In this document: piece by piece, positions 60,209 to 64,000 of the stretch | Layout of the letters: each line of letters begins with the position of its first letter | How positions within the stretch are numbered: the stretch's first letter is position 1 | Source: Actinacidiphila rubida | Lineage (GTDB): Bacteria > Actinomycetota > Actinomycetes > Streptomycetales > Streptomycetaceae | Direction: 5' to 3' | DNA: 64,000 nucleotides | NCBI RefSeq assembly: GCF_900110255.1 | Contig: NZ_FODD01000002.1 | Coordinates: forward strand, 248,001 to 312,000 | Made by a program: the position numbers and the translations under genes | Notes under the pieces: model-generated | Database searches by the model: none | Seen by the model: only the letters and a program-made list of their open reading frames with translations | Told to the model about the DNA's origin: nothing

Positions 60209-61204
60209 ATGCCTCTCAAGAGACGTTCCGCGATGTTCGTCGCGGCCGCCGCCGTGTCGCTCGTCGCGCTGGCGCCGACCGTCGCGAACGCCGTGCCGCA
60301 CACGGCGGTGGCCGCGGCTGCCGTCACGCCGGACTCCTCGGTCAACGGCAGCATCTCGGCCTCGGAGATCCTCTCCCGTGCCGCGTCCTGGAACGGGACC
60401 CCGTACAGCACCACGACGTACAAGTACGGGCCCGGCAACGACATCGCCTACCGCACGGACTGCTCCGGCTACGTGTCGATGGCGCTGCACCTGTCCAGCA
60501 GCCGGACCACGGTCACGCTGCCCTCGGTGGTCCACTCGATCAGCAAGTCCGACCTGCAGCCCGGCGACATCATCGGGGTGCTCGGCCCGAACACCGACGG
60601 CAACGCCGGTCACGTGCTGATCTTCGACGGCTGGGCGGACACCGCTCACACCAAGTACAACGCCTGGGAGAACTCCGGCGACGCCGGCGTCCACCACCCG
60701 ACGATCCCGTACCCGTACTGGCCGAACACCAGTGGTCCGGCGGCGTCGTTGTACCAGCCCTACCGCTACGACAACGAGTCCGGTGCGGCCGGCGGCGGCG
60801 TGCCCCCGTGGCCGAACCTCATGCAGGGCAACTCCGGCACGAACGTGGAGGCCGCGCAGTACCTGCTGGACGACCACGGCGCGTCCATCGCCACCGACGG
60901 CCAGTTCGGCGCGAACACCGCCGCGGCCGCGAAGGCCTACCAGTCCGCGCACGGCCTGGGCGCCGACGGCCAGATCGGCCCGCAGACCTGGGGCTCGCTG
61001 ATCGTCCAGATCCAGCAGGGCTCCACCGGCGACGCCGTCAAGGCCGCCCAGCTCGAACTGAACAAGTACGGCTACGGCGTGTCCGTCGACGGCCAGTTCG
61101 GCCCCGGCACCGACAGTGCCGTCCGGGCGTTCCAGTCCGCGCACGGCCTCGGCGTCGACGGCCAGATCGGCCCGCAGACCTGGGAGACCCTCGTCGGCGA
61201 CTGA
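60209..61204 (+). CDS. Secreted NlpC/P60-like hydrolase with two peptidoglycan-binding domains
   Basis: This 331-residue protein has a signal peptide to about residue 28 and an NlpC/P60-like domain (about 48-200), with probable catalytic Cys85 in YRTDCSGYVSMALH and His135 in NAGHVLIFDGW. Two peptidoglycan-binding-1 domains follow (about 212-268 and 275-331), each with DGQFG and DGQIGPQTW. The predicted role is cutting peptidoglycan stem peptides. GGAAG lies upstream of the ATG. Confidence 0.85.
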   Translation: MPLKRRSAMFVAAAAVSLVALAPTVANAVPHTAVAAAAVTPDSSVNGSISASEILSRAASWNGTPYSTTTYKYGPGNDIAYRTDCSGYVSMALHLSSSRTTVTLPSVVHSISKSDLQPGDIIGVLGPNTDGNAGHVLIFDGWADTAHTKYNAWENSGDAGVHHPTIPYPYWPNTSGPAASLYQPYRYDNESGAAGGGVPPWPNLMQGNSGTNVEAAQYLLDDHGASIATDGQFGANTAAAAKAYQSAHGLGADGQIGPQTWGSLIVQIQQGSTGDAVKAAQLELNKYGYGVSVDGQFGPGTDSAVRAFQSAHGLGVDGQIGPQTWETLVGD

Positions 61205-61226
61205 GCCTCCACCGGCACGCCCCGAG

Positions 61227-61257
61227 GTGGCGACCGCGGCCCTGCCGCGGTCGCCAC
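61227..61257 (+). terminator. Terminator after the NlpC/P60-like gene
   Basis: A 13-bp perfect stem (61227-61239 with 61245-61257, CCCTG loop) lies 22 bases after the stop. Confidence 0.8.
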
Positions 61258-61398
61258 TCACGACCCCGCAGCCTCACGGATCCCGGCCCGCACACGTCCT
61301 GCGGACCGTCCCGGCGGGCGGTGCCGGCGGGTGCGGGAACGGCTTCCCCGGTGCGGTAATCTCTGCCGACTCCCGCCGAGAACAAGGGCATGTGGCAC

Positions 61399-62598
61399 AT
61401 GACTACCGCACCTCCGCCTCCCCGCGAGGAGGACGACGAGCCGTCGGACCTTCCTGACACGGTCTGGGAGGAGTTCGCGCGGGACACCGCCGCGAAGATC
61501 CGGTCGGACGCGCCGAAGGAGCCCTCCGCGCGCGCTCGCATGGTCACCGAGCGGCTGCGCCGCGAGGACGCGGACGCGCAGGAGCGGGCGCGCGCCGCGA
61601 AGCCCCGTGGCAGGCGGCAGAAGCGCCAGGAGCCGGAAGGCTGGCGGACCGGCCCCGCCTGGCGGGAGATGCAGCGGGGCGAGCGGGGGCCGTGGCGTGA
61701 CCGCATACGGACGCCGGCCATCGTCGCGGCGGTGGCCGTGCTCGCACTGATCGCCGTCAACCCGTCCGGCGCGCGCTCGCTCGTCCTCGGCCACGGGCAC
61801 TCCTCCGGCAGCGACGAGACCTCGTCCACCGGCACGCCGCTGCCGCCCGAGACGGCGACGCCGACCGCCGCGCCGACCGTCGCCGCCGAGCCCGACGCCC
61901 CCACCCCGAGCCATCCCTTCGCGGGATCGCCGGCCCTGCAGTGGGCGGACGGCGCGGCGGGCATCGTGCTCCCGCATCCGGCACCCGCCGGCGACCTGAC
62001 GGCGAAGCAGGTCGCCGCGGTGCTGCGGACGACGAAGGCGTTCCTGGTCGCGACCAACCTCGATCCGGAGGAACTCCGGGGCGGCTACCCGACCGCGGCG
62101 CTGCGCCTGACCGATCCGGTCAACGGCGTGCGCGCCATGATGACGGCGGATCTGCGCTCGCCGAGCGCGAAGGCCGACCCGACCGTGTGGTTCACGCGCT
62201 ACAACCCCGCGCACTTCCGGCTCGTGGGCAGCGTGGTCAAGGTCCGCGGGCGGATGACCTTCGCCCGGGCCGACCACGGAGCCGTGCGGGTGCGCACCGA
62301 CTACAGCTACGTGTATGCCTTCACCCAGGCCGGGGATCCCCACGGGACGGTGGCGCGGCTCATCGTGCGGCGCGAACTCGACACCCAGTGGTACCCGCAC
62401 TCGGATCCGGGGAAGGTGCAGATCGTCGCGCAGGGCGCGGAGTTCGGCGGCTCCGGCTGCGGCTTCGTCGACGGCTACCTGCACCCCTACTTCGGGGGCA
62501 CCCCCGGCGCGGCCCCGACCGGTCCCGCCACCGACCCCTACGACCGCACCAAGTCCCTCGCGAAGGCGGGGAGCTGCGGAACCGTCAGCCGCACCTGA
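61399..62598 (+). CDS. Single-span membrane protein of unknown function
   Basis: This protein has 399 residues. An N-terminal cytoplasmic region of about 100 residues is highly charged, followed by one transmembrane segment (TPAIVAAVAVLALIAV), a Ser/Thr/Pro-rich spacer and an extracellular domain (VRTDYSYVYAF, VARLIVRRELDTQWY, VDGYLHPYFGG) with two Cys. I recognise the layout from streptomycete genomes but know no function. The ATG at 61399 fits the AAGGG site better than the ATG at 61390. Confidence 0.8.
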   Translation: MTTAPPPPREEDDEPSDLPDTVWEEFARDTAAKIRSDAPKEPSARARMVTERLRREDADAQERARAAKPRGRRQKRQEPEGWRTGPAWREMQRGERGPWRDRIRTPAIVAAVAVLALIAVNPSGARSLVLGHGHSSGSDETSSTGTPLPPETATPTAAPTVAAEPDAPTPSHPFAGSPALQWADGAAGIVLPHPAPAGDLTAKQVAAVLRTTKAFLVATNLDPEELRGGYPTAALRLTDPVNGVRAMMTADLRSPSAKADPTVWFTRYNPAHFRLVGSVVKVRGRMTFARADHGAVRVRTDYSYVYAFTQAGDPHGTVARLIVRRELDTQWYPHSDPGKVQIVAQGAEFGGSGCGFVDGYLHPYFGGTPGAAPTGPATDPYDRTKSLAKAGSCGTVSRT

Positions 62599-62704
62599 GC
62601 CGGCTCAGGGCGTTCCGCCGCTCCCGCGGAAGCCTCGCTGATCCCCGGGCGTCACGAGGGTGACGGGCTGGTGCACGCGGAAGGCGCCCGCCGGCGGTGG
62701 CCGC

Positions 62705-64000
62705 TCAGCCTTCCGGCGGTGGCGCGAGACGTGCGAGGACGCGCGGGGCGAGGGCGGCGGCGACCGTGGCCGTGGTGGAGCAGGTCGCCACGGTCGTCCA
62801 GGCCACGGGGCCGAGCGGGGTGCAGCCGAAGAACTGGCTGACGCCGGGGGTCTGGATGACGGTGACCAGCGCGGCCGTCGAGATCGCGGCGGTGGTCACG
62901 ACCAGCGGGCTGTGCCAGTCGGTGATGAGGGTCTGGCCGAGCTGGGTGCCGACGAGAGCGGCCAGTCCCATGGTGCCGGCCCGGGTGGCGCGACCGGTCA
63001 TGCGCCCCGTCTGCCAGGCGCAGGCGGCGCCGAGCGTGGTGGCGGCGCCGCGTACGGCCAGGACCCGGGCGAGCTCGGGCCCGAGCAGGGCGGGGACGGG
63101 GCCGCCGGCGAGCGGGTCCTCGCCGGTGTCGGGGGTGCGGGCGGGCGCGAGGGCGACGGCCAGCGCGGGCAGCATGTCGGTGAACATGTTGACCAGCAGC
63201 AACTGGCGGGTGCCCAGCGGCGCGCGCCCGGACAGGGCGGTGCCCAGCACGGTGAACGCCACCTCGCCCGCGTTGCCGCCGACGAGGATGCCGACCGCGT
63301 CGCGGACGCTGTGCCACAGGGTGCGGCCTTCGAGGAGGGCGTCGAGGAGGCGGGCCGGGTCGGGATCGGTCAGGACGAGGTCGGCGGCGGCCCGCGCGGA
63401 GGTGGAGCCGTGGGCGGTCAGGCCGATGCCGACGTCGGCCAGCCGGATCGCGGCCGCGTCGTTGACGCCGTCACCGGCCATCGCCACGACGTGCCCGGCA
63501 CGCTGGAGGTCCTGGACGATGCGGACCTTGTGCTCCGGGGACACCCGCGCGAAGACGGCGGTCCGGGAGACCTTCTCGATGCGGTCGCGGTCGGCGAGGG
63601 CGTCGAGTCCGGGGCCGGTCAGCACGGTGTCGGCCTGCGGGATGCCCAGATCCCGGGCGACGGACGCGGCCGTGGCGGGGTGGTCGCCCGTGATCATGGC
63701 GACCCGCACCCCTGCGTCGGCGAGCCGTTTGACGGTCTCCGCGGCGCTGGGCCGCGGGGTGTCGGCGATGGCGAGGAAACCGACGAGCGTGAGGTCGTGG
63801 GCCAGCGCGGAGAGGTCGTCGTCCGGGGCCGGAGGCCGGTCGGGGAAGCCCTCGGCGACGGCCAGGACGCGCAGCCCGTCGTCGGCGAGGCGCCGCACCA
63901 AAGCCTCGGCGGTGCGGCGGCGCGCCGGTCCGAACGGCACCCGGGCCGCCCGGCCGCCGTCCTGCTCCGACGGCCCGCCGGGGCCGGTGGCGGTGGCGGT
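62705..64000 (-). CDS. P-type cation ATPase, C-terminal part (cut by window edge)
   Basis: The frame stays open to base 64000, so the N-terminal part lies outside. Present are the end of the nucleotide domain, the hinge and P-domain motifs GVRVAMITGDHPATA and AMAGDGVNDAAAIRLADVGIGL, and the C-terminal membrane spans (NMFTDMLPALAVALAP and later). The phosphorylation motif DKTGT is not in the window. The final spans and lack of a metal-binding tail resemble mycobacterial CtpH/CtpI-type pumps, but the ion cannot be named. It converges on the one-TM protein gene 106 bases away. Confidence 0.88.
   Translation of the reverse strand, partial: TATATGPGGPSEQDGGRAARVPFGPARRRTAEALVRRLADDGLRVLAVAEGFPDRPPAPDDDLSALAHDLTLVGFLAIADTPRPSAAETVKRLADAGVRVAMITGDHPATAASVARDLGIPQADTVLTGPGLDALADRDRIEKVSRTAVFARVSPEHKVRIVQDLQRAGHVVAMAGDGVNDAAAIRLADVGIGLTAHGSTSARAAADLVLTDPDPARLLDALLEGRTLWHSVRDAVGILVGGNAGEVAFTVLGTALSGRAPLGTRQLLLVNMFTDMLPALAVALAPARTPDTGEDPLAGGPVPALLGPELARVLAVRGAATTLGAACAWQTGRMTGRATRAGTMGLAALVGTQLGQTLITDWHSPLVVTTAAISTAALVTVIQTPGVSQFFGCTPLGPVAWTTVATCSTTATVAAALAPRVLARLAPPPEG

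Overview
The window is high-GC DNA of a Streptomyces-type actinobacterium. The signs are strong G/C bias at third codon positions, GGAGG-type ribosome sites with GTG starts and 4-nt GTGA/ATGA overlaps, families typical of the genus (SARP, STAND and LuxR regulators, CsbD, secreted peptidoglycan-binding proteins, a deazaflavin-type nitroreductase), and long perfect G/C hairpins after operons.

Region 1 (about 0.1-19.8 kb) is a nonribosomal peptide cluster. A leftward operon holds a 20-residue leader ORF, an MbtH-like gene, and the three 4-hydroxyphenylglycine (Hpg) genes hmaS, hmo and hpgT. Next to it are a LuxR-type regulator and a cupin/JmjC-like protein that seems to have lost its metal ligands. 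Two translationally coupled NRPS genes then give A-T-C(dual type)-A-T and C-A-T-C-A-T-TE, a four-residue assembly line. Hand-read A-domain codes fit Val at module 1 and Thr at module 3. Modules 2 and 4 have unusual codes, and one presumably takes Hpg. A 20-bp-stem terminator closes the region.

Region 2 (20.3-28.7 kb) is the most unusual part. A tight leftward operon encodes a type I-beta DAHP synthase, an isochorismate synthase and LarE, LarB and LarC, the full synthesis set for the nickel-pincer nucleotide cofactor. Divergent from it is a two-gene operon of a cyclase-family metal hydrolase and a DUF362 protein. No LarA racemase is present, and no isochorismate-using enzyme is recognisable. 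This may be an undescribed nickel-pincer-dependent branch of chorismate metabolism, perhaps tied to the neighbouring peptide.

Region 3 (28.7-32.1 kb) carries a 50-residue secreted-type peptide beside a LuxR regulator with a degenerate receiver domain, then VOC, GNAT, hypothetical and CsbD genes.

Region 4 (32.2-54.9 kb) is for carbohydrate use. A myo-inositol operon (25-aa ORF, iolE, iolC, aldolase-like, iolB, iolD, mmsA/iolA) lies beside a GntR regulator and a divergent Gfo/Idh dehydrogenase, probably iolG. The two promoters share an 18-bp motif that overlaps the -35 box in the same way. Next come a GH2 beta-galactosidase, a GH38 alpha-mannosidase, a sugar ABC importer (two permeases and a lipoprotein), a LacI regulator with a strong palindromic operator before the importer, and a secreted GH27 alpha-galactosidase.

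Region 5 (55-64 kb) has a nitroreductase-like protein, a STAND regulator divergent from a SARP, two secreted peptidoglycan-binding proteins (one with an NlpC/P60-like domain), a one-TM protein, and the C-terminal part of a P-type ATPase cut by the window edge. I saw no tRNA, rRNA, CRISPR array, transposase or attachment site. All assignments come from reading the sequence; no database search was run.
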